Source: Acidobacteriota bacterium
Lineage (GTDB): Bacteria; Acidobacteriota; Terriglobia; Versatilivoradales; Versatilivoraceae
Direction of reading: 5' to 3'
DNA: 64,000 bases
Assembly (NCBI GenBank): GCA_022826755.1
Contig: JAJDUG010000005.1
Location: 83,492-147,491, forward strand
Shown: positions 54,475-63,734 of the stretch, piece by piece
Position numbering within the stretch: position 1 is the first letter of the stretch
Layout: the number at the start of each line of letters is the position of its first letter
Program-made: the position numbers and the translations under genes
The notes under the pieces: model-generated
What the model was told of the DNA's origin: nothing
Databases searched by the model: none
The model's input: only the letters and a program-made list of their open reading frames with translations

Positions 54475-56364
54475 GTGGTTTTCCGACTCAGCCGAATTTT
54501 CCAGGCGGTGACGTTGCTGCTGGTCCCCTTCCTGGTTGCCTGCAACCTCTCCGACTACCGCCGCGCGACCGATGACCGCCCCCCACGGAATCGACCCATC
54601 CAGGTCCGGGAAGACAGCTACACTTCTTCTCAGGCCTGTCAGTCCTGCCACCCCGACAACTACAGGACCTGGTACGGCTCCTTTCACCGAACCATGACCC
54701 AGGTGGCTGACGCCGATACGGTGGCGGGGCCCATCGACCAGCCCTTCTACTTTCTGGGCCAGAGCTTCCGACTGCTGCGACACGGCCGCGACGTGTGGTT
54801 CCAGATGGACAAGGCAGGCCCGGGCGGCCAGCCCCGCCGTCTTCGCTTGGCCATGATCACCGGCTCCCACCACATGCAGGTCTACTGGTATGCGACCGGG
54901 CACAGCCGCAAGTTGGGTCAGATCCCCTACATTTACCTGATCGAGGAGCAGCAGTGGATTCCCCGCAATGCCACCTTCCTCACGCCCCCGGCACCCGAGA
55001 TCAAGTCTGCTCTGCCCGGCGCCTGGAACATGGCCTGCATCAAGTGCCACACCACCCAGGGGAAAACCCGTTCACCCGATTGGGGCCGCTCCAATGTGGA
55101 CATGACCGAGTTGAGCTTCGATACCCGGGTGGCCGAGTTCGGCATCGCCTGCGAGGCCTGCCACGGGCCCGGCGAGGCTCACGTGCTGCTCAACCGAAAT
55201 CCGCTGCGCCGCTACGCCTTTCACCTGAATGGGACACCGGACCCCTCCATCGTGCAACCGGCTCGCCTCTCTCATGAGCTTTCCTCCCAGGTCTGCGGTC
55301 AGTGCCATGCAATCCTGGAATTCTACGAGAAGGACGACTTCCAGCAGTGGATGGACCATGGCTATCCCTACCGGCCCGGCCAGGTGCTTTCGGAAAGCAA
55401 GCTGGTGGTCCGGTACCAGGACAGGCAGCAGCCTCGGCTGCGGCAACTGGCCAAGCGCAAGCCGACCTACTGGGAGGAGAAGTTCTGGTCGGACGGCATG
55501 GTTCGGGTTTCCGGGAGGGAGTACAACGGCCTGATCGAAACCCCCTGCTTTCAACGGGGGCAGTTGTCCTGCCTTTCCTGCCACGCCATGCACCAGTCAC
55601 CGGAGGATTCCCGGCCGCTGAGCCAGTGGGCCATCGACCAGCTCAAGCCCGGCATGCGGGGCGACCAGGCCTGCCTGCAGTGCCATAACCCGGCCCGTTT
55701 CGACACCCCGAACCACACCCGGCATGCGCCGGACTCCAGCGGCAGCCGGTGCTACAACTGCCACATGCCCTACACCACCTACGGAATCCTCAAGGCCATC
55801 CGCAGCCACCAGATCGACACGCCCACGGTCCAGGCCAGTCTGCAGACCGGTCGTCCCAACGCCTGCAACCAGTGTCACCTGGACAAGACCCTGGACTGGG
55901 CGGCTTCTCGCCTGGAGGAGTGGTACGATGTCCCCAGGCCCAAGCTGTCCCGGGAGGAACGCTCGGTGGCAGCCTCCCTGTTGTGGCTGTTGCGCGGCGA
56001 CGCGGGTCAGCGGGCCCTGATGGCCTGGAGCCTGGGGTGGGATTCGGCCCGCCAGGCTTCGGGATCGGACTGGATGCCGCCTTTCCTGGGACAACTCCTG
56101 GAAGACCCCTACGATGCCGTGCGCTTCATTGCCGCACGCTCCCTGAGGCGGTCGGAGGCCTTCGCCGACTGGAGCTACGAATTCTTCGGTCCCACAGAGG
56201 TGAGGGCGGCGGCCCATCGAGAGGTGCTGGAGCGCTGGCAGCGTCTTCCCCATGGCGCGGACAGGCCGGCCGGCCTTATCGATGCCAATGGCGCCGTGAA
56301 CCGGGACCTGCAGGAGCGCCTGCTCGGCCAGCGGGACGATCGTGTCGTCAGCCTGGCCGAATAG
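54475..56364 (+). CDS. Octaheme c-type cytochrome lipoprotein
   Basis: The GTG at 54475 has GGGAG seven bases upstream and gives a lipoprotein signal with lipobox Leu-Val-Ala-Cys at residues 20-23. The 629-residue product has eight CxxCH sites: CQSCH (55-59), CIKCH, CEACH, CGQCH, CLSCH, CLQCH, CYNCH and CNQCH. The segment RLAMITGSHHMQVYWYATG corresponds to THIIGSGEHARSYLN in the heptaheme-TPR proteins, so the heme part is related. In place of TPRs the C-terminus has a helical region resembling HEAT-type repeats (PYDAVRFIAARSLRRSEAF). It is probably co-transcribed with the small membrane protein 41 bases downstream. Electron-transfer partner unknown. Confidence 0.87.
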   Translation: MVFRLSRIFQAVTLLLVPFLVACNLSDYRRATDDRPPRNRPIQVREDSYTSSQACQSCHPDNYRTWYGSFHRTMTQVADADTVAGPIDQPFYFLGQSFRLLRHGRDVWFQMDKAGPGGQPRRLRLAMITGSHHMQVYWYATGHSRKLGQIPYIYLIEEQQWIPRNATFLTPPAPEIKSALPGAWNMACIKCHTTQGKTRSPDWGRSNVDMTELSFDTRVAEFGIACEACHGPGEAHVLLNRNPLRRYAFHLNGTPDPSIVQPARLSHELSSQVCGQCHAILEFYEKDDFQQWMDHGYPYRPGQVLSESKLVVRYQDRQQPRLRQLAKRKPTYWEEKFWSDGMVRVSGREYNGLIETPCFQRGQLSCLSCHAMHQSPEDSRPLSQWAIDQLKPGMRGDQACLQCHNPARFDTPNHTRHAPDSSGSRCYNCHMPYTTYGILKAIRSHQIDTPTVQASLQTGRPNACNQCHLDKTLDWAASRLEEWYDVPRPKLSREERSVAASLLWLLRGDAGQRALMAWSLGWDSARQASGSDWMPPFLGQLLEDPYDAVRFIAARSLRRSEAFADWSYEFFGPTEVRAAAHREVLERWQRLPHGADRPAGLIDANGAVNRDLQERLLGQRDDRVVSLAE

Positions 56365-56405
56365 CGCACCTCATCCCGTCATGACGGAACGGGAGGCTTT
56401 CCGAA

Positions 56406-56942
56406 TTGGAACAGGACTCAACTCCCACGGCCGCTGAAACCGCCACCGCCACCTACCTGCGCCGTCACCTGCGCTTCGGATGGTGGTCCCTGCTGGGCTT
56501 CCTGACCCTGGGAATCGTGCTGGAATCGCTGCACGGATTCAAGGTGGGCTGGTACCTGGACGTGGCCAACGAGACCCGGCGGTTCATGTGGACCCTGGCC
56601 CACGCCCACGGGGTCCTGCTTTCGCTGGTTAACCTGGCCTTTGCGGTGAGTCTGCCCCACTTGGCGGCAGACACGGTGCGTCTGGCCCGCCTGGCTTCGC
56701 CCTGCCTGATGGGCGCCACCCTTTGTCTGCCGGGAGGATTCCTGCTGGGCGGGGTGGTGATCCACGCCGGAGACCCTGGACTGGGAATCCTGCTGGTCCC
56801 CGTCGGAGCGCTCTTCCTCTTTATCGCCGTCCTGCTTACCGCGCGCCGGGCCACGGCCCTGAGAAAACCGGCATCTTCCCAGGGGCCGGAAGCGGCCTCG
56901 TCCGGTCCCCGAAGACGGGAAGGCCGGCGACGGCGGCGCTGA
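56406..56942 (+). CDS. Small integral membrane protein
   Basis: A TTG start at 56406 is supported by GGGAGG nine bases upstream and the absence of a better ATG. The 178-residue product has four predicted membrane segments (about 25-43, 64-84, 98-118, 124-145) and an Arg-rich tail (PRRREGRRRRR) that should lie in the cytoplasm. An Ala-His-Ala-His-Gly motif at the start of the second segment could bind heme or metal. Given its position just after an octaheme lipoprotein gene, it may anchor or pass electrons to that cytochrome; this is inference. No family recognised. Confidence 0.68.
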   Translation: MEQDSTPTAAETATATYLRRHLRFGWWSLLGFLTLGIVLESLHGFKVGWYLDVANETRRFMWTLAHAHGVLLSLVNLAFAVSLPHLAADTVRLARLASPCLMGATLCLPGGFLLGGVVIHAGDPGLGILLVPVGALFLFIAVLLTARRATALRKPASSQGPEAASSGPRRREGRRRRR

Positions 56943-57240
56943 GCCCGGTTGTTGGAGGACCCATCCTCCGCGCCCGAAACAACAGAAAAAAGAGGTATCC
57001 ACGAAGACACACGAAGGACGACGAAGGGCCACGAAGGGGTTGGAATCGGGCATTTTCATGAAACAACAGAGAGCGGACTTGCCTCGCGACTGACCTCTCC
57101 CCTGGCTTCTCCCGGGAAAGCTCCCGCTGCACGGAGAATGGGAGAAACGGCTCAACCACAAAAAGCACAGAAGGCACAAAAAAGGCTCCAGCCTTACCCT
57201 GTCCCGTTATAGATGGACAGGATGCACAGGATTAAGAGGC
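56943..57240 (+). repeat. Dispersed repeat modules A, GGCACAAAA and C
   Basis: GAAACAACAGAAAAAAGAGG-ATCCACGAAGACACACGAAG-GACGACGAAGGGCCACGAAG (56979-57040) is module A close to its commonest form. CAACCACAAAAAGCACAGAA-GGCACAAAAAAGG (57153-57185) is the CACAAAA family. TGTCCCGTTATAGATGGACA-GGATGCACAGGATT (about 57200-57234) is a reversed module C. No gene is seen in this 364-base gap. Confidence 0.75.
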
Positions 57241-57306
57241 CCAAGCCCATGCTAAAATTTGAGGGCGCTCTCTTGAATTCAGACCTCAACCATTGACTCC
57301 ACTCCC

Positions 57307-58794
57307 GTGAATTTCCTCCAGTTAAAAATTGCCATCGGCGTCATTTGCCTGACCGGATTCGCACTGGTCCAAGCCTCTCAGGCCGCTCAGGGCATGGACC
57401 CTCGTTTCCGCCAGGCGGTGGAGCAGGCCCAGGCCGGCAGGCTGGCCGAGGCGGAAGCGTCGGTCCGGTCCCTGCTGTCCGATCAGCCTTCCCCCGACGG
57501 CTATCGTCTGCTGGGTTTCATCTGTGAAAACCAGGGCAAGCTGGACCAGGCCGAGCAGGCCTATCGCGAGTCTCTGACGCTCAGTCCCGGGCTTGAATTC
57601 TCCAGAATCAGGCTGGGCATCGTCTATTGCAAAGGCAAGAAATACACTCAATGCGTGGATTCTCTGCAACCTCTCCAACCCGGGATCGATGCCATTCCGG
57701 AGGCCCTCTTCTACCTGTGCCAGGCCCTGCTCGAAACCGGCCAAGTCTCCCAGGCCCTGCAGATCGCCGCCAAGATGGAGCAGGCGTCCCGGGCCGACCC
57801 GGAAGCCCTGTTGTCGATTTGCCGGCTGCTGACGGAGAGGAATCTCCATCGGGAGGCGCTCCCCCTGTTGACCCGGAGTGTAGAACGCCTGCCCCGATCG
57901 GCCGAAGCCCACTACCTGCTCGCCTTGGCCCTGTCCCGAACCGATCGGATCGACCGCGCGGGGCCACTGCTGGACAAGGCCCTGCAGCTCCAGCCGGATT
58001 TCGTGCCGGCTCTGCTGCTTCAGGCCATGGGCCAGTTGGAGGCGAAGCAGCTCACCGAAGCCAAGCGGTCCCTCGGCAAGGTCCTGGAGATTCAACCGGA
58101 GGAACCCAAGGCCGTCTTCCTGTTGAGCAAGGTGATGATTGACGGGGGAGAGTACCCGGAAGCCATTCGGAGTCTCAAGGGATTGATTGACCGATTCCCG
58201 GAAGACCCCGACGTGCATCTGCTCCTGCTGAGCGCCTATCGGAAAGACGAGAACTATCAGAAGGCGTTCGAAACCTCGCTTCAACTGCTTGAGCGGTTTC
58301 CCGACTACCCGCTGGTCCTCTACAACGGCGGCCTGGACCTGGAGATCATGGGCCGCTTCCAGGAAGCCGAGACCCATCTCAGGAAGCTCCTTCCCATGAT
58401 CGAAGGCGACCCGGAACTGATGGCCGGAGCCAGGCTGGGGCTGGCAAGGGTGCTGGCCCATCAGCAGAAGAACGTGGAGGCGAGCGCCCTGTTCGAAGAG
58501 GCGATCCGCCTCAATCAGGGTGGGGTGCCTGCCTTGGCGGATTTAAGCGAAATCTATGTGAAAGCCGGAGAATTCGAGAAGGCCGCGAGGCTGCTCAGGC
58601 AGGTGGTAGCAAGGGAGCCCAAGAGAAAACAGGCCTACATCCAACTGGCCAAGGTGTTGAGGAGGCTGGGCAAGATCGAGGAGGCCAGAGAACAGGTCCG
58701 CATCTTTCAACAACTGAACAAGGCCGAGAAGGCGACTCCCAAGGGAAACCAGACCCAGCAGGTGGTGCAGCCTGCGGCAGGATCGACTCAATAA
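57307..58794 (+). CDS. Exported TPR protein
   Basis: The 495-residue product starts at a GTG (57307) with no strong ribosome site. It has a signal peptide (LKIAIGVICLTGFALVQASQA) and then TPR units through to about residue 470: for example DGYRLLGFICENQGKLDQAE, AEAHYLLALALSRTDRIDRA and VPALADLSEIYVKAGEFEKA. The end is a Gln/Thr-rich tail. No enzymatic domain; probably a periplasmic or outer-membrane scaffold similar in type to the TPR parts of the heptaheme proteins, though not fused to hemes. Convergent with the DUF1640-like gene, the stop codons being only six bases apart. Confidence 0.8.
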   Translation: MNFLQLKIAIGVICLTGFALVQASQAAQGMDPRFRQAVEQAQAGRLAEAEASVRSLLSDQPSPDGYRLLGFICENQGKLDQAEQAYRESLTLSPGLEFSRIRLGIVYCKGKKYTQCVDSLQPLQPGIDAIPEALFYLCQALLETGQVSQALQIAAKMEQASRADPEALLSICRLLTERNLHREALPLLTRSVERLPRSAEAHYLLALALSRTDRIDRAGPLLDKALQLQPDFVPALLLQAMGQLEAKQLTEAKRSLGKVLEIQPEEPKAVFLLSKVMIDGGEYPEAIRSLKGLIDRFPEDPDVHLLLLSAYRKDENYQKAFETSLQLLERFPDYPLVLYNGGLDLEIMGRFQEAETHLRKLLPMIEGDPELMAGARLGLARVLAHQQKNVEASALFEEAIRLNQGGVPALADLSEIYVKAGEFEKAARLLRQVVAREPKRKQAYIQLAKVLRRLGKIEEAREQVRIFQQLNKAEKATPKGNQTQQVVQPAAGSTQ

Positions 58795-58800
58795 TGTCGT

Positions 58801-59154
58801 CTACAGCAGGAAGGATTTGAGAATGGGAAAGACGACACAAGCCAGGACAACTCCGATCATCCACTTCAGCAACCTGATATCGCCCTTGACGATGGCGACG
58901 TCAGCCCTGGTGGAAGCGATATCCTGCTTGAGTTCGGCCCTGGTGGAAGCGATATCCTGCTTGAGTTCGGCCTTGGTGGATGCGATATCCTGCCTGAGGT
59001 CGGCTTTGACTTCGATCAGGTCGGCATTGGTGGCGACCGTATCCTCGAAGGCGCCGGCCATGGTGTGAACGATAGCTTCGGCCTGCCTGGCTTCAACGCC
59101 GGCGGCTTTGAGGGTATCGCTGGCCTTCAAGGTGTCGAATACGGCGGTGGCCAT
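58801..59154 (-). CDS. DUF1640-like coiled-coil membrane protein
   Basis: GGGAG lies upstream of the ATG at 59154. The 117-residue product has an N-terminal helical part (FDTLKASDTLKAAGVEARQA). A charged coiled coil follows with three near-identical 11-residue units of the type KAELKQDIAST (about residues 50-85), and then one C-terminal membrane segment (MIGVVLACVVFPILKSFLL). This is the layout of bacterial DUF1640/CCDC90-like proteins. The units come from a 33-base tandem repeat in the DNA (58901-59008), so copy number may vary between strains. It starts 44 bases after the DUF1501 gene on the same strand. Confidence 0.75.
   Translation of the reverse strand: MATAVFDTLKASDTLKAAGVEARQAEAIVHTMAGAFEDTVATNADLIEVKADLRQDIASTKAELKQDIASTRAELKQDIASTRADVAIVKGDIRLLKWMIGVVLACVVFPILKSFLL
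58901..59008. repeat. 33-base tandem repeat inside the DUF1640-like gene
   Basis: The unit GCGATATCCTGCTTGAGTTC-GGCCCTGGTGGAA occurs at 58916-58948 and 58949-58981 almost unchanged, and degenerates at 58982-59008. A partial unit, TCAGCCCTGGTGGAA, lies at 58901-58915. It encodes the 11-residue coiled-coil repeat. Confidence 0.85.
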
Positions 59155-59198
59155 GAATTTCTCCCTTGGAGGGAGTGATTGGTCGATAGAGCGGGAGG

Positions 59199-60653
59199 CT
59201 AGGCCACGATCTCCTTCATGACCCGGCCGCCCAGGTCGGTGAGGCGCTTGAAACGGCCCGCGTGGTAGTAGGTGAGCCGCATGTCGTCCAACCCCATCAG
59301 GTGCAGGATGGTGGCGTGGAGGTCATGCAGGTGGTAGACGTTTTCGACGGCCTCGATGCCCAATTCGTTGGTGTTGCCCACCACCGTTCCGCCCTTGATC
59401 CCGGCGCCGGCAAACCAGGTCACCATGGCCTTCTCGTTGTGGTCCCGACCGGGGTGGGCCCTGAAGAAGGACATGTGATTGTCGGCGGTCCGACCGAACT
59501 CGCCCCCCCAAACCACCAGGGTCTCGTCCAGCAGGCCCCTCTGCTTCAAGTCCTTCAACAGCCCGGCAACGGGCTGGTCGCTGCGAAGACCGCAACGCCG
59601 GTGCCCTCCATCAATATCGGAATGGGAGTCCCAGCCTCCGCAATAGACCTGCACGAACCGCACGCCTCGTTCCACCATGCGCCGCGCCATCAGGCAGCGG
59701 CGGGCCATGGGCTCGGCGATCTTGTCGTTCAGCCCGTATAGCTCCTTGATCTTCTCGGGTTCCCGGTCGACGTCCAGAGCTTCCGGGACGGCCATTTGCA
59801 TGCGGAAGGCCAACTCGTAGCTCTTCATCCGGCCCAGCAGAGCGCTGTTGCCGGGATCGGAGTCGATATAGCCCCGGTTGTAGTCGTTGATCAAGCCCAA
59901 CGTCTCGCTCTGCTGCTTCACGGTCACCCCGCTGGGGGGCTTCAGATCCACGATGGGAACGCCCTGGGGGTTGATCAGCGTGCCCTGATAAGCGGTGGGC
60001 AGATAGGAGTTGGAGTAGTTGGCGATCCCGCCCTGGATTCCCCCGTCGGGCAAGACCACGAACCCGGGCATGTTCTGGTTCTCGGTTCCAAGTCCGTAAA
60101 CCAGCCAGGACCCCATGGAGGGAGCGGCGCCGGGCTCCTGCACCCCGGTGTTCATCAGAATAAACCCGGTGGGATGGCTGTTGGAGTTGGTGTGCAGGGA
60201 GCGCACCACCGCTATGTCATCCACGCAGGTGGAAAGGTGGGGAAAGATCTCCGAGACTTCCATCCCGCACTGGCCGTGCTTGGCGAACTTGAAGGGGCTG
60301 CCCACGTAGATTCGCTTCTCCAGGCTGCCATAAATGCGGGTGATGGGTTTGCCGTGGTACTTGGCCAGAATCGGCTTGGGGTCGAAGGTGTCCATCTGGC
60401 TGGGGGCACCGCCCATGAAGAGGAAGATGCAGGCCTTGGCCTTGGGAGCGAAATGGGGAGCCTTGGGGGCCAGCGGGTTTGCGGCCCCGGTCCCCTTGGC
60501 CAGCAGGCCGTCACGGGCCAGCATGTAGGACAAAGCCGTCCCTCCGATGCCGCGGCCCATGCGGAAGAGGAAGTCTCTGCGCCCCAGTTCCCCCGACCCG
60601 GGATCCTGCATCTCTACGTTTCCACATTGATCGAATTGCGGCTTGATAAGCAT
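59199..60653 (-). CDS. DUF1501 domain protein, Tat-exported
   Basis: The 484-residue product has LGRRDFLFRMGRGIGG as Tat signal and the full set of family landmarks: FLFMGGAPSQMDTFDPKP, TRIYGSLEKRIYVGSPFKF, WDSHSDIDGGHRRCG, VWGGEFGRTADN, GRDHNEKAMVTWFAGAG and HDLHATILHLMGLDDMRLTY. It lies 42 bases after the PSD1 gene at 60696, so co-transcription is near certain. It is closer to the copy at 15960 than to that at 820. The DUF1640-like gene follows as a possible third member of the unit. Function of the family is unknown. Confidence 0.9.
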   Translation of the reverse strand: MLIKPQFDQCGNVEMQDPGSGELGRRDFLFRMGRGIGGTALSYMLARDGLLAKGTGAANPLAPKAPHFAPKAKACIFLFMGGAPSQMDTFDPKPILAKYHGKPITRIYGSLEKRIYVGSPFKFAKHGQCGMEVSEIFPHLSTCVDDIAVVRSLHTNSNSHPTGFILMNTGVQEPGAAPSMGSWLVYGLGTENQNMPGFVVLPDGGIQGGIANYSNSYLPTAYQGTLINPQGVPIVDLKPPSGVTVKQQSETLGLINDYNRGYIDSDPGNSALLGRMKSYELAFRMQMAVPEALDVDREPEKIKELYGLNDKIAEPMARRCLMARRMVERGVRFVQVYCGGWDSHSDIDGGHRRCGLRSDQPVAGLLKDLKQRGLLDETLVVWGGEFGRTADNHMSFFRAHPGRDHNEKAMVTWFAGAGIKGGTVVGNTNELGIEAVENVYHLHDLHATILHLMGLDDMRLTYYHAGRFKRLTDLGGRVMKEIVA

Positions 60654-60695
60654 CAGTGACCCACTCTTTCGCAGGCTGCGAATGGACTCCTTCGC

Positions 60696-63539
60696 CTACT
60701 GCAGGAAAATAAATTCGTTGAGATTAAACATGGCCAGACAAAAGTCGGACAGAGACCTGCCGGTCTTCCCATTGGATGGCGAACTCTCGGCCCCCTCCGG
60801 AGAATAGGACGCCTGCTTGAGACTCAGCTCGGTCCCGGGCACATCCGTTTGAACTCCCAGGAACTGCAGGCCCCGGATTTTTTCCACTTCCGTCGGCTGC
60901 CGCTGCAAGGCCAACTGGAAGGCGCGCTCCACCTGCCGGCCCGGATCCGTCCCCACCTCCCGCCGGATCCGCTCCGCCATGGCGTGGCTCTTCTCGTGGG
61001 CAAACCTGCTGTTGAAGAGGGCGAACACCTGAGGGGTCACGGTGGTGACCTCGCGGACATCGCAGCTCTCGCTGATGTTGGGCCCGTCGAAGACCGAGAT
61101 CAGGGGCGACACCAGCACCCGCTGTTGCAGCATGTAGATGCTTCGCCGGTTGCGCTCCTCCTCCGAATCGGGCTCCCACCAGGTGCGGGCGCGCTTCATC
61201 ATGTCGTCTTCCAGCAGTGGGAAAAAGCTGGGGCCGCCGGCCAGCAGGTTCAGGTCGCCGCTCACCGCCAGGATGTTGTCGCGAATGACCTCGGCCTCCA
61301 GGCGGAGGGGCGGCATCCGCCACAGGTAGCGGTTGGCGCTGTCGATGGATTCGTACTCCTTGGCCCGAGGATTGTTCAGGGATTGCCGGTAGAGGTTGGA
61401 ATGCACCATCAGGCGGTGCATGTCCTTGATGCTCCAGCTCTTTTGGATGAACTCGGCCGCCAGCCAATCGATAAGCTCCGGATGGACGGTGCCCCCGCCG
61501 TTCTTGCCGAAGTCGCTGGGAGTCTTCACCAGCCCTTTTCCGAAGTGGTGTTGCCAGATCCGGTTCACCATGACCCGAGGAGTCAGAGGATTCTCCGGGC
61601 TTGCCAGCCAACTGGCCAGCTTCTTGCGCCGGCTCCCGCTCCAGCCCTTCAGATCCACCGGATTCGGGTCCCCGCTGGCCGCCACCACAAAGCCGGGCTC
61701 TATCACTTCCTGCTTGAGATCGGGGTCGCCTCCCTTGAGCAGGAAGGTGGTCGGTGCATACCCTGTGCTCCCCAGCGGCTCGCTGGGCACATAGGCCATG
61801 GGCTTGTAGCGGTCGGGATCGTTGGGGTTGGCAAAGCGGGCGTTCTGCCTTCCGATCAGGGAGAACTGCTTGCTGATCTCCTTGGGCACCAGTTCACTGG
61901 TGGGAAAGGGCACCCTTCTGAGGTCGGCCACCACCCAGTCCTTGAGGTCGAGCGGCGACATCAGAACCCGGTGCGGATCGGTCAACTCGCTGACCTGCTT
62001 GCGCAGCCCGGCGGCCCACTCCTTGCGTTTCTTGAGCCGGCCCTCCCATTCCTTGGCCTTGCCCTCCCAGATCTCCGGATTCTGCCTGGGGAGTTCATAC
62101 TGGGTGAACGACACCGACTGGGGCTGCGGCTTGGGCATGGGGGCGTAAAAGGCCTCGATGCGGTAGTAGTCCTTGTGAGTGATGGGGTCGTACTTGTGGT
62201 CGTGACAGCGGGCGCATCCCAGGGTAACGCCCAGAAACACCGACCCGGTGGTGTTCACCACATCCGTCAGGAAGTCGCGCCGCTGATCGCCCGAGCCCTC
62301 CACCTGCACCTGAAGATTCAGGAAGGCGGTGGCAATCTTCCCCTCCTCCCCGTAAAACCTGAAGGCATCCCCTGCAATCTGCTCCTTGACGAAGCGGTCG
62401 TAAGGCTTGTCCTGGTTGAAGGCCCGGATGATGTAGTCCCGGTAGCGCCACATGTGGGGCAAGGGATAGTCCAGCCCGCCTCCCACCGAATCGCCGTAGC
62501 GCACCACGTCCATCCAGTGCCGGGCCCAGCGCTCGCCGTAGCGGGAGTCGGCCAGCAGCTTCTCCACGGCATTGCCGTAGGCGTCGGGCGACTCATCCTG
62601 GAGAAAGGCCTCCATCTCGTCCGGAGTGGGGGGTAATCCAATCAGATCGAAATAGAGCCTTCGCAGCAACTGCCGTCTGGTAACGGACGGGGCCGGCTCC
62701 ATGCCTTTCTCTTCCATCTTGGCCAACACAAAGGCGTCGATCGGATTCTTGACCCAACTCCCTTGCCGGACCTCGGGAACAGCCGGCTTTTCCAACGGGG
62801 TCCAGGGCCAGCCGGGTTTTTCAGCCTCTGCCGTTTGCTGAACGGGCGCCACCTGCAACTCGTCGATCCAGCGGGCAATCAACTCCACCTGCTCTTCCGA
62901 CAGGGGTTCCCCGTTCAGGGGCATTTGCGGGGCCTTCTGGCCGCGCAGCCGCTGGATGAGCGGGCTGGAAGCGCTCTTCCCCGGAATGACTCCCGGACCG
63001 CCCAGGGATCCTCCCTTCAGCAGGGAGGCCATGGTTTCCAGCACCAGTCCGCTCTGGTGGTTCTGGATGGAATGGCAGGTAAAGCAGTGCTGCTCCAGGA
63101 GGGGCTTGACGGCTGTTTCGAACTGATGGGCGGAGGCGTCAACGGCAGCCGTGTCAGTCGCCTCCTGGCTCGAATTGTCGGACCCGGGAGAAAGCTGGTC
63201 GACCCAGCGGGCGATCAGGTCGATCTGCTCCGCCGGCAGCGGATCGCCGCCGATGGGCATCTGGGGCTGACGCTCACCCCTCAGGTAGAGCAGAAGAGAA
63301 CTCTCGGCGCTCTTGCCCGGAATGACCGACGGACCGTCCTTTTCACCGCCCTTGAGAAGCGCCTCCACCGTCTCCATGACCAGGCCGCTCTGGGCGGATG
63401 CGCCCTGGTGGCAGGCGATGCAGTGGGCCTCGAAAATGGGCTGAATGTCAGCTTCGAAGCTGGGCCGCTGTTCCTCCCCGTGGAGCGAGACAGCCAAAAG
63501 GTGAGCGGCAATTGCGACGAGAACGGCCAGATAGCTCAT
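60696..63539 (-). CDS. PSD1 / DUF1549 / DUF1553 protein with duplicated cytochrome domain
   Basis: The ATG at 63539 gives a signal peptide MSYLAVLVAIAAHLLAVSLH; the longer frame to 63638 runs through the predicted promoter. At 947 residues it is about 95 longer than its two paralogues. It has two N-terminal cytochrome modules: CIACH at 40-44 with SGLVMETVEALLKGG, and CFTCH at 152-156 with SGLVLETMASLLKGG, each followed by an IARW-type helix. DUF1549 (WARHWMDVVRYGDSVGGG, CARCHDHKYDPI) and DUF1553 (NPLTPRVMVNRIWQHHFGKG) follow, ending FNLNEFIFLQ. The extra module looks like an internal duplication. First gene of the third PSD1-DUF1501 pair. Confidence 0.9.
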   Translation of the reverse strand: MSYLAVLVAIAAHLLAVSLHGEEQRPSFEADIQPIFEAHCIACHQGASAQSGLVMETVEALLKGGEKDGPSVIPGKSAESSLLLYLRGERQPQMPIGGDPLPAEQIDLIARWVDQLSPGSDNSSQEATDTAAVDASAHQFETAVKPLLEQHCFTCHSIQNHQSGLVLETMASLLKGGSLGGPGVIPGKSASSPLIQRLRGQKAPQMPLNGEPLSEEQVELIARWIDELQVAPVQQTAEAEKPGWPWTPLEKPAVPEVRQGSWVKNPIDAFVLAKMEEKGMEPAPSVTRRQLLRRLYFDLIGLPPTPDEMEAFLQDESPDAYGNAVEKLLADSRYGERWARHWMDVVRYGDSVGGGLDYPLPHMWRYRDYIIRAFNQDKPYDRFVKEQIAGDAFRFYGEEGKIATAFLNLQVQVEGSGDQRRDFLTDVVNTTGSVFLGVTLGCARCHDHKYDPITHKDYYRIEAFYAPMPKPQPQSVSFTQYELPRQNPEIWEGKAKEWEGRLKKRKEWAAGLRKQVSELTDPHRVLMSPLDLKDWVVADLRRVPFPTSELVPKEISKQFSLIGRQNARFANPNDPDRYKPMAYVPSEPLGSTGYAPTTFLLKGGDPDLKQEVIEPGFVVAASGDPNPVDLKGWSGSRRKKLASWLASPENPLTPRVMVNRIWQHHFGKGLVKTPSDFGKNGGGTVHPELIDWLAAEFIQKSWSIKDMHRLMVHSNLYRQSLNNPRAKEYESIDSANRYLWRMPPLRLEAEVIRDNILAVSGDLNLLAGGPSFFPLLEDDMMKRARTWWEPDSEEERNRRSIYMLQQRVLVSPLISVFDGPNISESCDVREVTTVTPQVFALFNSRFAHEKSHAMAERIRREVGTDPGRQVERAFQLALQRQPTEVEKIRGLQFLGVQTDVPGTELSLKQASYSPEGAESSPSNGKTGRSLSDFCLAMFNLNEFIFLQ

Positions 63540-63609
63540 GCAACCCCCAAACCGCTTGCCGCGGCAAGCGTCCGGCAAACTCTGGAAATATACTTTTAAA
63601 TGCCTTCGC

Positions 63610-63638
63610 ATTTTATACCTGGTGGCGTCAACGGTCAA
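63610..63638 (-). promoter_or_regulatory. Sigma-70-type promoter for the third PSD1 gene
   Basis: On the minus strand, TTGACC (63638-63633) and TAAAAT (63615-63610) are separated by 17 bases. Transcription would start near 63603, about 64 bases before the ATG at 63539. A second TTGACG lies inside the spacer. Confidence 0.5.
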
Positions 63639-63734
63639 ACTTTGTCGACGTATTTTGTCGGTGCTTACGCTTTATTTTGAATTTTTGCAGCATCATCCGG
63701 CAACGCGCACCCCTGACTCTCTTTCTTTGCCTGG

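Noticed and set aside
56385..56396. Small palindrome CCGTCATGACGG-like hairpin between the octaheme gene and the membrane-protein gene
   Set aside because: Too short and without a T-run for a terminator, and it overlaps the ribosome site region of the next gene.
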